Origin: Montifringilla adamsi
Taxonomy: Eukaryota > Chordata > Aves > Passeriformes > Passeridae
Length of the DNA: 64,000 nt
Reading direction: 5' to 3'
Assembly: GCA_017590115.1 (NCBI GenBank)
Contig: JAGGNK010006335.1
Location: 679,553-743,552 of the forward strand
A program made the position numbers and the translations under genes. This document shows, in pieces, positions 27,268-39,402 of the stretch. The notes under the pieces were generated by a model. The model saw only the letters and a list, made by a program, of their open reading frames with translations. It searched no databases and was not told the origin of the DNA. Positions within the stretch are counted from its first letter, which is position 1. The number at the start of each line of letters is the position of its first letter.

Positions 27268-30068
27268 ACACACTGAAAGGTTCTTATAGTTTCCCAGGAC
27301 AGCATATTTAAGAAAAAAGTTACACTGAGCAAAAGTAAAAGTGAGACAGCAAAACAAAAAAAACAATGTAATAAATCTCCATTATCTTATGGATTTACTT
27401 TTGAATAATCTATTTGGTTCACCTGAAAAAAAAGTGCTTGAATGAAAAATACAATAACATCAATAAATCTTTAGGCATTTGCCAAACAGGAGCTATTCTG
27501 GAAAGAAATACAATAGGAACAGAATAAAAGAAGTCAAAATCAAAATGGACACAACAATATTTGGCTGTTTTGAAGAGTATTTTTAACATGCTAGTATTTT
27601 TGCCTTCTACTTTAGCCTATTTTTTAAAAAAGGATTTGGCAACCAAGGCCTAAAAGAACCAGCTCCTGTTATTTAACTTCTTCACAAGAGAAAATACAAG
27701 CATGGAAGTCTGTACTTGATTTCTGCACAGAAACTGAACAGGAATCGTTTTAAGTTCTTCTTGTTTAAGGTTACATCTCTTCTTTCACACCTCCTCATCT
27801 GGGATCACGTGTTCGGTTTCTCACTCAGCATCTTCTGTTAACAGAATTAAGTCTGCTCAGCATCCAGACAGAGAGTTGAAGCATCAAACATAATTGCAAT
27901 TGAAAACCATTTCCTAGGACAAGGGGATTGTGACTACTTTTTGGAAGGGCTGTTATTACTACCACGGACAACTGTCAGCAGAGAGGGCAGACACTCTGCT
28001 CACAGCTCATCTGCACAAGCAGGCACAACTGCTCCAGCACTGTACTGTGCCACTGGGACATCCAAAAGCATCCACCCAAAATCTGGGCAGCAACTTGCAA
28101 ACATGTCTTGAGCGTTTTAAATTATGTGAATATCGAAAAATTTTTAAATCAGCTTTTCCAAGTACTCTGTATCAATACTGTTTCAAGAAGAGGTAGAATG
28201 TGATAAAGCAGTTTGTCCTAGGTTGTGGCTCACCTACATATTTGTTTTAATTCTAAGGCTTTCTTTTCATAGCAGATACATTCCAGGATTGCTAGTCCTA
28301 AATGTAAATTTCTATGTGTGATGATTTACACTCTGCCATCCTAACTATATTTTGAAGCAAATCTGTCATCTCACAAAAAGCCTTTTCTGTTCTGAAATAA
28401 AGCATTCACAGTCTCAAATGCAATCAGTTTTTTCACTTTATGTTCAGAGCCTTCTCTCATGCCATCTTCATGCTTAGGGGAATCTTACCAATTTCCTTGT
28501 ATTTATGATGATGATTCCAGGCAAAGATCCTAACCACATAATGGTTTCAGCACTGAGAAACTATTTTTGCTCGAACCACTTAAGAAACTGGTTAGTGGAT
28601 TATTTCTTATGTTCACTGGTTAACAAGGTGCAGCAGTTGCTATTTTCACATTCTGAAGAGAAAGTATTGCACAAAAAGGAAAGACTAATTTCCTGAATTA
28701 TAGCATGACAAACCAAGACACTAAAAAGTGACACAAGCTGCCAAGCAGCAAGAAAAGCAATGAGGAACTGAGATTTTTTTCTATGCATTCTTGCACTTAA
28801 ACTGCATGTCCTATTTCCTAGCCACCATAACCTAATACTACCCTGCAGAACAACACAACGCTCCAAATTTAACCCCTAAAGTTCAAATTATTCCATAATT
28901 CAATAATCTCTTACAAGAAAATCTGTTTAGCTAAATATTCAGAATGTCTCTAGTAGCACTGCATATGCAAAACCTTCAGGGCTGGATTAAATTGTGATCA
29001 AATACAGCATTGTTTATTCTGTTAGTTGTTCTAGATCTTAAGCAATGTTATTTTTACAATAGTAAGTGCCATGACAATTATATCATAAAACGGGTATTTA
29101 AAAAGAAGCCAGGCAGGTGAGTGATAACAGCACATCACATTAATAATCTTAAATATATGTCCAAGTAAGCAAGTTCCACTGATATTCAATCTTAAACAGG
29201 AAAGAAAGCAACAAAGTTACATAAATATATGTGAGTATAGATGCATGAATATACACATAGCCCCACCCCCATTCTTTTACAGCCAAGCAAATAAAAATGC
29301 TTAAATAAGAACAGGAAGTGAAATGAGGGGTTGACATTACCCTACTGAATAACAAACGTCCACAAGTGAGACAACAGTAGGCAACAATAAGGAAGAACAC
29401 TGTGGTAGCACACTTTAAAAAAAAAGAAGTGTGCTTCCAACATGTTCCTTATCACACTGTGATATACACACGTTAAGTTTCGCTCTCTGCTTGGGAGTGT
29501 TTCCTAATAGGCTTATCCCAAACTGAAAGCTACCATTAAATAAAAAGGCTGGAGGGGAGGGAAAAATGCAAAAAGAAGAGAAGCTGATCAGCATGTATTG
29601 CTTAATCCTTTAGAAAGGTGTATATACTGCACACACAATCTGCTTTTTCCCCACTGGAGCTGAGTCAAATTAAACATACTGAAGTAACTCAGTCACCTGT
29701 TTTCTGTAAGCGTTGCAAAAGCAGCTTCACCAAAGGTGCTTTCAAGCGCCAGTTCAGGATGGATCTAATTGTGCAACACGTAGCCCAGAAGGAAGTCAGT
29801 CTGAGCTAATGAAATGCAGAGTTAGAAACGCCTCTGGAAGAAACAAGTGACATAACCAAAAAGTAAAGGTCATCCAGGGACAGCGTGGTTCAATGAAAAT
29901 TCAGAGCTGCCACCTGAGAAGGTGGCAAAAAAAGGAAAAAAATCGGAAGAGAACCAGCTTTCTATGGATATTAAGAAGCAAAACAATATTATGGACAAGT
30001 TATAAACAGCATGCAATCAAAAAAGGAGAAAACAGACCAGCAAAGGCACCATGCCCAGAGGGAACTCA

Positions 30069-30069
<1 letters not shown>

Positions 30070-30110
<41 letters not shown>

Positions 30111-30125
30111 AAAAAAAGAAAAAAA
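30070..30125. repeat. Poly(A) run (49 A) with A-rich continuation
   Basis: Forty-nine consecutive A, then G-interrupted A runs. The poly-Lys reading frames across it are not genes. It could be the tail of a retroposed sequence on the plus strand, but I saw no flanking target-site duplication and do not recognise the upstream sequence. Confidence 0.9.
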
Positions 30126-33100
30126 GAGGCAAAACTTATTATTCTTGGATTTGTAATTCCGAGTATGGGTGGTGCTAGTGGGTGGAATCAACAGAAACAT
30201 TTATTACAAACTGACCACAGGAGAATGAAAACTAAGCACCTTGCCCGCCATTCCCCCTGGCAGTAAATGTAGGTGGGCCACACCTTGAGTTACAATTACA
30301 ACTGGGTAATTAATGCCCATTGAACATAGCAGCGTCCCTGCTGCAAAGCAATTTTTAGACCCTTAGCACAGGACTGCAAGAACTATGGTCTCTGGGAAAC
30401 TCACCAGAGGGAGACTGAAAAAATCTTGCAAGATTAAAAGCAGCCCACGGTAGTACTCTCGAAGATGGCTGAGAAACACCTGAACATACTGTGTCTAAGG
30501 TACCTTTGATAAATGATCATCTAGAAAGAGAACCTGCAGAGCAGCAGCCGCAGCCACTTCACACCATGATGGGCTAATGAGCACCTTCCTTAGTGCTTTT
30601 GTCACTGCTCAACGAGTCAGACTGAGGCAGTAACACAGATGATATATGAAAGTGCTGTGCAAGGCTTGGTATTGGATTACAGGCTTTAGCACTTTCTGCA
30701 GTAAGTTATTTACTACCTAATTGAGTTTCTGGACTGAAATCTGAGCTAATGCTATCAACACAAACTATAGCTTCTAGCTACAAAAGCTGTGTGCATTCTC
30801 ACAAAGCACCCTGTCCTTTTCTCTGCATCACTGATGGTGACAGTGATATTTTCCTCTGAGGCACCGTCAGAAGGAGGCAGGGAAAAGAAAAGCATGAATT
30901 CTCTTCAGTATAAAATGGATTATCCTTCAAATATAGACCAATATATTGCATTTTTCAATGTGTCAGTCAATGCTCCAAACATTTTTCTCAACATGTATAT
31001 CAGCTGAACTGAGCCAAGCTTCTGTGTAAGGTTTTACTTTGTGGAATTTTTTGGGGGTGTGTGTGGGGTTTTTTTTTTCTTTCCTTTTTTGACTCTTTGT
31101 TTGCTCCATCTAAGTTTCAAATGCAGCAAAGTCGCAATCACTCAAATATCTCAGCACCAAACATCTTGTTGCACAGAAAGGCCCCACCACTGACAAGAAA
31201 ACCACTGAAAAGAAAAAAGACAGCAAAGTCTTGAAAATGCAAACTGATTGGAGGATAGCAGCAAAATTGTATTGTGGTAATGCACCAAAAGCAAGCGAAG
31301 CTCATCACAGAAAGGAAGAATATGTTTTTCCTTTTGAACTGCAAGCATTAAGACTCTTGGGGGAATCTCATATATCACTCACTTCCTTCAAAACAGATCT
31401 GAATGAAAACTGTAGGGTCAAGGATATTTCATGTGTCTGTCTTAACAACAGAACTAGAAAGGACGATAGTCCAAGGAGACTGGCCCTTGTCCCCTTATTC
31501 CCTGCTACTACTTCCATATCTCAACAAACTCCCAGCTTTAACACACCTTCCCTATCTGACTCTATTTTCTCAGAACAGCCTTTAAATTTAATATACTGCA
31601 TACAATATTTGTCCAAAACACGCATCTGAAGACTGCTGCAAATGCTGTCTGAACATCTCCAGGATCTCCTAAATCAACAAGGAACAACATGGCTTGTCCT
31701 TATCTGGGACATGCCCGTATAAATCACAGCAGCTTTCTGGCTGTCTTGCCAAATCTGAGATTTATGTCATAAATATAACTCAGATCCACTGTTTACATTT
31801 TATTCTGGAAAAGCTGTGGTGTTATCAGCCAACATCTAAATCAGATTAAGAGAAACAAAGCTTTATATATCTTGGAATAAGTTTGGATGGTCTGCTTAGA
31901 AGCCTAAAAAAATAATTTAACACCCTCCCACCCCACCCCAAAATCCCCTCAGCTCCTCCCCCAAACACAAAACCAAAAAATAAACGTGTTGTTTCCCCAA
32001 AATATTATTTGACTTAGAGCCTTCATATCAAGACAGGTGCCCTATCTACTCAAATAAATATCAAGAAGTCCATGACTGCAGCTTGCCATAAATATTCTAA
32101 TGAAATACACAGATATAAAAAATTAAAATGGTTAAACAATTATAAATTTTCAGTCAAACTTGCTTATTACTTAAATCCCCTATGTTTTATCCTTGGCCAA
32201 AGTAAACCAAACTGACTTTACACTATAAAGTTTTATAGAACTGGAAATATTTCTAGCCCCCAAAAATGTAGAGATTCACAATTCGTCCAACTCAATTTTT
32301 TTTTCTTGAAATGTTTTACGTAAAATAAAAGCACTGTGAAAAGAAATGCATTTATTGGTGGCTGAAACTAATCCCAAACTCCAGCATAAAATATCTGCTA
32401 GCTACCTTTTAGTGTATGAAATTGGTCCTTCTGTGAACTACCAGTAAGAACTCTCTTTACAATTCTTATACAGACTTCCTATATCCAGTATTTTTCATTT
32501 TTAAGATGCGTACACACATGCACAAAACCTCAGTCATTTACACTGCCTCTTCTTTGGCAAGCCTGAGGAAATTTAAACCCGCTCAAACCTGAAATGGCCA
32601 TGCTTAGGAAAGCAAGAGCAATATAAGAGAGCAGTTTTCCATGCTCTGCTCAAGCTTCACTTATTCTGTCACACATACACACATACTTGTCAAAGGAAGT
32701 CACAGCTACAAATAGCAAAGTGGTAAGAAAAACAGTTCTTTACAAAAGGTTTACAGAAAACAGATTTGTCAGAGTGGGGAAGACGTGAATAAACCACAGA
32801 TGCAAGTCTGGTTGACTGATATTACATAAATATGTGCACTGAAGCTTAATACAGTGACATCTTCAGACCAAACTGGACACCCATTCCACATAGGAAGGGA
32901 ATTACATTCCTCATAAAATTCACTTGTAAAAATATGTTGCCAATCTAAGCAAGAGAGCTGCAGTTCTCCCCTGGTGTACCTTCAATCCCACACAAGGTGC
33001 TGGTGACAGTGGTGTGGCACTGGTACTGGTGTGGGAAACAGTATCTCACTTTTAAACAATCAGAATAGATGCAGGACACTTCGTGCCTTTTATGGAGAGC

Positions 33101-33881
33101 ATCAGAGCATCTCTTCCATGTACTTTTTGGAATTCACAGAGAGAACCTAAGGACCATCTTGGCCTCCACTATGAGAATGTTTTGAGAACTCATTCTGTTT
33201 TCTTGTACTTTTGCTACACAGCTACATAAGCCACATGGGCACATGCCAGTCTGCTGAGTAGTTGATAAGTTAACAGAAAAACCCCACAAACTTGATCATT
33301 CACATATAGAAGACGCCATTCTCCAAGGGTCTAAAGTTCAATCACAATTAAAACACAAACCCAGGTGATTCAGGCCATACCGCTACTCAAACTAATGACA
33401 GATAAGAGGTGGGCTTTTTTAATATTTTTTTTTTCCTTTCAATAACTGGAGGAGTCACACCATGAGCATGCTTGGTTCCCTTATAAGATTGGAAGCTTTT
33501 TGATTTGGTAATAACCAGCTTCAGGGAATGTCAACACAAACAGCATCAGGAGACTGAACATCTGAACCTACAGATCTGGAAGAGCAACCACTGCAAACGC
33601 ACTCAGAAAAAGGCCTCTCGATGGCTTCCTGTTGAAGCCTGTAGGTGGTTCATCAAGCCGAGTCCAAAGACAGCTGCAATTACACCTGCAAACCTAGACT
33701 CTGCAGAGAAGAAAAAGGAGGCAGCAATCATCTACCATGTTGTTCAAGTCTACAGTAAACATCTCCTTCTCTAATAGCTGGGTGGGTTACTTTTTTGTTT
33801 TAACAGCCTGGCACTCCTTCTATCACTTTCTAAAGTGCAGTGATCAAACTCCATTAGTTAAAGTAAATGTGACAAGGAGGT

Positions 33882-33920
33882 AACTATTAAATGGAATTTA
33901 AGAAATTCCATTTAATAGTT
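33882..33920. repeat. Perfect 18-bp inverted repeat, 3-bp loop
   Basis: AACTATTAAATGGAATTT (33882-33899), AAG, then the exact reverse complement (33903-33920). A tight snap-back hairpin in DGKQ intron 1. Confidence 0.95.
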
Positions 33921-34082
33921 TAAGAAATCATATTAGCATTTATTAAATAACTTGGAACTTGACAACAGCAGACACATGAGCAAATGATCCATCAGGTGGT
34001 TTTGAGTTTTGTTGTTTAGCAGCAAGTTGTTGGAAAGACAAACATGACTCTAAGCATAGCTGGTTGAAAACAGATGTAAGGA

Positions 34083-34187
34083 CAAAACAAAACAAAACAA
34101 AAAAAAAAACAACAAAACAAAAAACAAAACAAAACAAAAAAAAAACCCACAAAAACCAAAAAAACCCCAATAAACGAAAAAACCCCA
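34083..34187. repeat. A-rich / (AAAAC)n low-complexity tract
   Basis: Irregular AAAAC, AAAAAC and poly-A units passing into AAAAACCCC-type units. It produces spurious Lys/Thr/Gln (plus) and Phe/Leu/Val (minus) frames. Confidence 0.95.
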
Positions 34188-35948
34188 ATTCTTATTTTTC
34201 ACCCAGTGGAGACACCGATGTGCCAGGTGCCATTACAGGGTTTTCCTGCACACTCTGAGCAGAGAATTTTAGAGGTAATGAAAATTGAGAGTATTTCCCC
34301 TCTCTTGTATTGCATCTCAGAGAGGTGACTTGTTTGAGGTGGAGTTTTCAGATGTAGTTTTAAAAGAGATATTTTAACCATGCAGCTTAGAAGTGCCCCA
34401 TCAGCACACGGGTCATTAGACAGTGGTGCTAAGGATGCTTATCCAGAATTCTGCTGGAAAAGCCAAAGGGGAAGAACAGCTCCAGAGCACCAACTGCAGT
34501 GGAAAACTAGGAAAAAATCCTACATGCAACTTGCAGGAATACACTACCTTTAAGTATATTATATGGGAGTGGATAAAAAAAAAGTAAGACATTCTGGCCA
34601 TTTAGGTCCTTTCACATTTTGCTAGCATTACCTGTTAGCATTATCAAAACTATTCAGATCTTTAACTGACAAACTGACATCTGAATGCCCAGTTTTATGA
34701 CCCAAAAATTTGCCATTTTTTAAGTCATTGATAGAAGAGAACACAGAAGACTGGTTTTGTGCATTTTCACAAGGAAAGAAATTATCATGTGAGCTTGGAG
34801 CTTTTGTACTTATCAGGATAAGCAATGACCTTATGCTACACAGACAGAACAACAATTCTCTCAGAAAACTTTTAAGCAAATATAAAACCATCCTTGCAAG
34901 ACTTGCTTTGCACCACACAGGAACATGACTGCCACCCAACTTAATCCAGCACTCTCTTTACCCCTGGCAATGACAAAAGGCAGGAGCTATTTCAAGAACT
35001 GCAGGGTATTTGTTCTACACCTACAGCCTTGTTTGACACCCACCCAAACAATGAGGCTCTTGTACAACCTGACTCTTTCGACCTGGCCTGGGAGCTGCAA
35101 CACAAGCCAGCTGGACTGCATATGATCATGAAGACATCATGTTTTGTGCTGTTTTGCTTGGGGTTTTTGTTGTTGGTAGTGGTGTGTTTGTTTTCCCTTA
35201 AAGAGGAACACAGAGATCCACTCTTTTTGCTATGACACTGCTGGATTTTGCTGCATCAGAACAAGTTATAATTTTTATCTGTTCCAAGAACCTCGGCCGC
35301 CGCGTAGTCCAGCAAGGAAACCCAGCAATTCCTTCTCCCCTTCCTGGCATCAGCCAAGGTTTAAAAGGTTCAAACCCCAGACAGGTTTCAGATTCTCCAT
35401 GGGATCAGGCATTTCAGCAGGTAAGGGTGTCCCTGAGATGGATCCATTGTGAGCTTGCTGGGGTGCTTGGTGGCTCACAGTGTGTCACAGGATGGGCTGG
35501 GGCACTGCTGGATCACAGCACACACCGGTGTCACCACACAAGAGCGAGCAGTGACACATCTCCGATTTTAGTTATTTTGGTTAGGAATTATTATTATTTA
35601 TTAATATAATTTAAAATAGGAGTAGAATTTTCAGCATTACTGTAGTTTTCAGACTTGATTTTTGCAATTTACAACTGTTATTATTAGACCATTACTAGAA
35701 TTTTGATCACTACCATCAGACGCTTCTTTTCGTGATGGAATGCACTATTTTTATTGCTTTATTTCAGTATTGCGTTTAAGTACTGTGGTTTTGCACTAGA
35801 TATTAAAATTATATTTTAGTACTATAGTTTGTTGATACTATTTACGAATACAGTTTTTATCAGCAGTGGGTTTAGGCAATTTTCCTCCCCCCGCACCTCG
35901 CCCCGGACGCGTCCCCGGCAGGTCCCGCACGCCCCGGCAGCCCCTTAC

Positions 35949-36121
35949 CCTCGCACTGGTAGCCGGCCAGCCCCCAGATGAAGTCGGTGCAGTAGTGGCA
36001 GAAGGTGGGCTTGGTCAGGGTCACCCTGCGGAACGCGTGGCCCGGCGGGCTACTGCCCCCCGCCGCGGCGCGGCCCCGCCCGCCCAGCACCGGGCTGGAG
36101 GCCGGGCTGCCGCCGCCGCTG
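35949..36121 (-). CDS. DGKQ: DGKQ exon 1, 3' coding part (first C1 domain, N-terminal half)
   Basis: Diacylglycerol kinase theta phosphorylates diacylglycerol to phosphatidic acid and ends DAG signalling. It differs from other DGKs in having three N-terminal C1 fingers. The visible exon encodes about 57 residues: a Gly/Ser/Pro-rich leader containing GGGSPASSPVLGG, then the start of C1-1, HAFRRVTLTKPTFCHYC followed by TDFIWGLAGYQCE. Both the leader and the finger match the family as I know it. The exon ends in phase 1 at a consensus donor (GAG G|GTAAGG, GT at 35948-35947). The 5' side, including the start codon, is lost in the N gap at 36122-36904, so no start is assigned. The open frame that runs on past 35948 is intron read-through. 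Confidence 0.9.
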
Positions 36122-36904
36122 NNNNNNNNNNNNNNNNNNNNNNNNNNNNNNNNNNNNNNNNNNNNNNNNNNNNNNNNNNNNNNNNNNNNNNNNNNNNNNN
36201 NNNNNNNNNNNNNNNNNNNNNNNNNNNNNNNNNNNNNNNNNNNNNNNNNNNNNNNNNNNNNNNNNNNNNNNNNNNNNNNNNNNNNNNNNNNNNNNNNNNN
36301 NNNNNNNNNNNNNNNNNNNNNNNNNNNNNNNNNNNNNNNNNNNNNNNNNNNNNNNNNNNNNNNNNNNNNNNNNNNNNNNNNNNNNNNNNNNNNNNNNNNN
36401 NNNNNNNNNNNNNNNNNNNNNNNNNNNNNNNNNNNNNNNNNNNNNNNNNNNNNNNNNNNNNNNNNNNNNNNNNNNNNNNNNNNNNNNNNNNNNNNNNNNN
36501 NNNNNNNNNNNNNNNNNNNNNNNNNNNNNNNNNNNNNNNNNNNNNNNNNNNNNNNNNNNNNNNNNNNNNNNNNNNNNNNNNNNNNNNNNNNNNNNNNNNN
36601 NNNNNNNNNNNNNNNNNNNNNNNNNNNNNNNNNNNNNNNNNNNNNNNNNNNNNNNNNNNNNNNNNNNNNNNNNNNNNNNNNNNNNNNNNNNNNNNNNNNN
36701 NNNNNNNNNNNNNNNNNNNNNNNNNNNNNNNNNNNNNNNNNNNNNNNNNNNNNNNNNNNNNNNNNNNNNNNNNNNNNNNNNNNNNNNNNNNNNNNNNNNN
36801 NNNNNNNNNNNNNNNNNNNNNNNNNNNNNNNNNNNNNNNNNNNNNNNNNNNNNNNNNNNNNNNNNNNNNNNNNNNNNNNNNNNNNNNNNNNNNNNNNNNN
36901 NNNN
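36122..36904. other. Assembly gap (783 N)
   Basis: An uninterrupted run of N inside the GC-rich DGKQ first exon/promoter. It hides the start codon and N-terminal codons. GC-rich bird promoters are often missing from short-read assemblies. The true length may differ from 783. Confidence 0.99.
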
Positions 36905-37149
36905 CGGCGCGCGCTGCCCCCTGCCGGCCGCGCCCTCAGCGCCGCGCCCGGCCCGGCCTCCGGAGCCTCCCTGGGCAGCCCGGCCCGGCCTCCGACCGAG
37001 CGAGCGACCGCGCGTTCTGCGGAGAGCTCCGCCTGGCGTCCGTGCTGAACGTGCCCTGGCGCAGCCAGAGACACGGTTCTCTCTGCTGTCTCTAGCTGCC
37101 TCGGAGAAGAGGCCGACCCCCACCCGGCCACAGGCTCCTGTCCGGGAGT

Positions 37150-37315
37150 TGTAGAGATTGATAATGTCACCCCTGAGCCTCCTTTTCTCCTTTTTTTCGC
37201 CACAGCTCCCTCGGCCGCTCCTTGGAAGACCTGTTTTCCAGCCCCTTTACCATCTTCGTTGCCTTTCTCTGGACTCAGAGATAAGGCCTCAATTTCTTTG
37301 CCACGACATTAATCT
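37150..37315 (-). mobile_element. CR1 LINE fragment
   Basis: The plus strand reads the reverse complement of the CR1 region just before its 3' end: GATAATGTCACCCCTGAGCC, TCCCTCGGCCGCTCCTTGGA and GTTGCCTTTCTCTGGACTC. It abuts the DGKQ CpG island on its outer side, so a CR1 copy bounds the promoter. Confidence 0.75.
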
Positions 37316-38691
37316 GGACGGTTTTGCTATCCTTTCATCATACCATTTTAGAGCACGCAAAGCTCCACCTCAAGAAGATTTGTGATGATGCATTGACAGT
37401 AGAAAATTATTTGCTATAGGTTTTCCCTTCTACACTCAACACCACTGACTTCGTGAGAAAAGATAAGGGGTTCTGCCAAGTCTCCCTCCTCCATAACAGG
37501 ACATTTTTGTCCTTTGTTCACTTAACCTTCTTGTTGCTAGTGTGGAAAATGTTTACACACCTGGATGTTTCTGTGATGCTAGTCTCTGGAATGCCTCTGT
37601 TTCTTTGACTTATTACATTGGGTAACCTCTTATGGATGGAGTAGGTTGGGACAAAAAAGGAGGCTATCACTTTGGATTTTGTGTATATAGATGTATGCTG
37701 TCTGCAACTCAACTTGCCTTGATCTCAGCTTTGTATTGAGAATCTCCACTGAGCTGTTCAAAACAGCATCCAGGTACCTCCATTAAGCACTAAGAAATAG
37801 CAAAGGATAGTTAAAATTTTTGTTCCTGGCTCTGATTTATCTGTATTTTGGTGAAGGGTGTAATAAGCTGGTGTAATAAACCTCTTCTGTAATATATCTG
37901 TGTCCTGCAGACCAACAGTGAAGTTCTAAAATTTGTTAGCGTCTTCTAGTTTCTGCTACTCTTACTTTATGTCTCCTATCTGTGTTGTGAATTTGAAAGT
38001 AGTTACAATCAGAAGGATTTGACCTTCTCAAGGAGAAACAGTAGAAATAATTAAGAGACCAAAGAAAGCATAATATGACTTTTTTATGGTGGGAGAAAGA
38101 GTGAGTAGTTGTGTACCTAACCTTTGAATACTTTTAATTTCTTCCACTATTTAAAAAACATCTAAAATACCACAGAGCTGTATGAAGCCCCAGATACCCA
38201 GGCGGAAAGGGAAGAGGGAAGCAGTGTGAAATCCCTGTGTTTGAAGATGTGTGCCTGCTGAAGGCAGTGAATCAGCCAAAGCATATAATGATAGCTCCTA
38301 TCTTCCACAAACTCAGCCTTGCCTCAGTCTTCTTAAAAATTATAGTGCAAGGCCTCTTGGAATACATTTCTGGGCTCATGGGGAAAAAGACAGAGGAACA
38401 GCCAATATTGGATTTGACAATGATCAGTAGTGCCCAACCTACTTGATTTCTTTCCATGACAAATGTGTAGATCTGTATAGGAGGGGACACTAGTGTAACC
38501 TTGACTTCAGCAAGGTTTATGACTTGTCTCCCACCATACTCTTGTATCCAAAGTGGAACATTATGGTTCCACATGGGTGGACAACTAGATGAGTAAAAAA
38601 CTGGTTGGATGGTTGAACTCAGAAGCTAGGGGTTAATGGGTCAGACTTGAACTCTGCCTGGAGGCCCGTAGTGGGAGAAGTGTTACAGGGG

Positions 38692-39233
38692 TGTAGGAGT
38701 GTGCCCCCTAATGACAAGAGTGGCAAAGCTAGCCTTTGTCCCCCAAAAAAGGAAAGAAACCCAGAAGTTTCTCTCAACAATTAGGTGAAAAGCCACCTCA
38801 TAGGACCTCAGGGACTTCACCAAAAACTTGAGGACCTCTAATTGGATAGAAGCCAAAAAGTCCCATCTGACCCATGAGGTAGAAAAGAAGAGAACAAAAG
38901 AGCTAAAGTGCTTTTGTGAGGTTTTTTACTAGAGAACATCTAATTGGATAGAAGCCAAAAAGTCCCGCCTGATCAATCAAGTAGAAAAGAACAGAACAAA
39001 AGAGAAGAGGGGCTTTTGTTGAGGTTTTTTACCAGGAGCAGACCTCTGTACCTGGCTCGAGTTTTTCTGTTTGTTATTTTGCCTTTTATTAAACCATTTT
39101 TGTTTCTAACACTGCAGCAGAAGTCATCCTGCTTATTTTATGCCCCCAAAGTAATAGCTGAGTTATCCTTGGGTGTATTATATTTCTTTAGAGGGCTTAT
39201 GAGACCTGGCCCAAGAAAAAGAAACATAATACA
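38692..39233 (+). mobile_element. Solo LTR (542 bp) nested in CR1, 4-bp TSD GGGG
   Basis: Starts TGTAGGAGTG, ends AACATAATACA, and is flanked by GGGG on both sides (38688-38691 and 39234-39237). The host CR1 resumes after the second copy. It contains a 102-bp tandem duplication in the presumed U3 and a likely polyadenylation signal in CCTTTTATTAAACC. The 4-bp TSD and TG...CA ends fit an ERV LTR, perhaps ERV1-like. No internal viral sequence remains. Confidence 0.82.
38839..39042 (+). repeat. Two-copy 102-bp tandem repeat in LTR U3
   Basis: TAATTGGATAGAAGCCAAAA at 38839 recurs at 38941, and similarity continues through AGAACAAAAGAG and GAGGTTTTTTAC. The copies differ at several sites, so the duplication is not recent. 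Duplicated U3 segments are common in retroviral enhancers. Confidence 0.88.
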
Positions 39234-39402
39234 GGGGTCTCTCCTGCGCCCTGGGCATTGAGCATGTTTATCAAATCATGAGAAGGTGACAGAGAGCAGT
39301 ATGGTCAAGGGATGTCAAGCTCACACATGACACCAAGCTGAGGGAGCAGCCATTACACTGCTATCTAGAGGGACCTGAACAGACAGGAGAAATGAATCCT
39401 GT

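Larger units (their letters stand above)
13296..35948 (-). other. DGKQ: DGKQ intron 1 (about 22.7 kb)
   Basis: Defined by the exon 1 donor and exon 2 acceptor. It holds two CR1 3' ends (22690-23299 plus; 24736-25480 minus), a 49-A run at 30070, an AAAAC-type tract at 34083, and perfect hairpins at 27224-27267 and 33882-33920. Otherwise it is unremarkable AT-rich sequence. A 199-codon plus-strand open frame at 20185-20784 matches nothing I recognise and is probably chance. No other gene was seen. Confidence 0.8.
35880..37130 (-). promoter_or_regulatory. DGKQ: CpG island / DGKQ promoter and 5' end (interrupted by N gap)
   Basis: A sharp change from AT-rich flanks to very GC- and CpG-rich sequence on both sides of an N gap. 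The left part holds DGKQ coding exon 1. The right part (36905-37130) should be 5'UTR, promoter or the extreme N-terminus. The long open frames across the gap on both strands are artefacts of N bases and high GC. Which bases are transcribed cannot be told from sequence alone. Confidence 0.8.
38485..39400 (+). mobile_element. CR1 LINE ORF2 fragment, interrupted by an LTR
   Basis: The left half, 38485-38691, reads CR1 reverse-transcriptase sequence: TTGACTTCAGCAAGGTTTAT, GACTTGTCTCCCACCATACT, AAAAACTGGTTGGATGGTTG and TGCCTGGAGGCCCGTAGTGG. The right half, 39234-39400, continues it: TCTCTCCTGCGCCCTGGGCA, TGACACCAAGCTGAGGGAGC and CTAGAGGGACCTGAACAGAC. The two halves are consecutive in a CR1, so 38692-39233 is a later insertion. 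It is decayed, with no open frame. Confidence 0.82.

Noticed and set aside
29893..30266. Lys-rich frames over the poly(A) run
   Set aside because: Translation of a 49-A tract and flanks.
35866..37203. Four long frames of 347-443 codons around the N gap
   Set aside because: Most of each is N. Only the minus-strand 35949-36121 part is supported as DGKQ exon 1.
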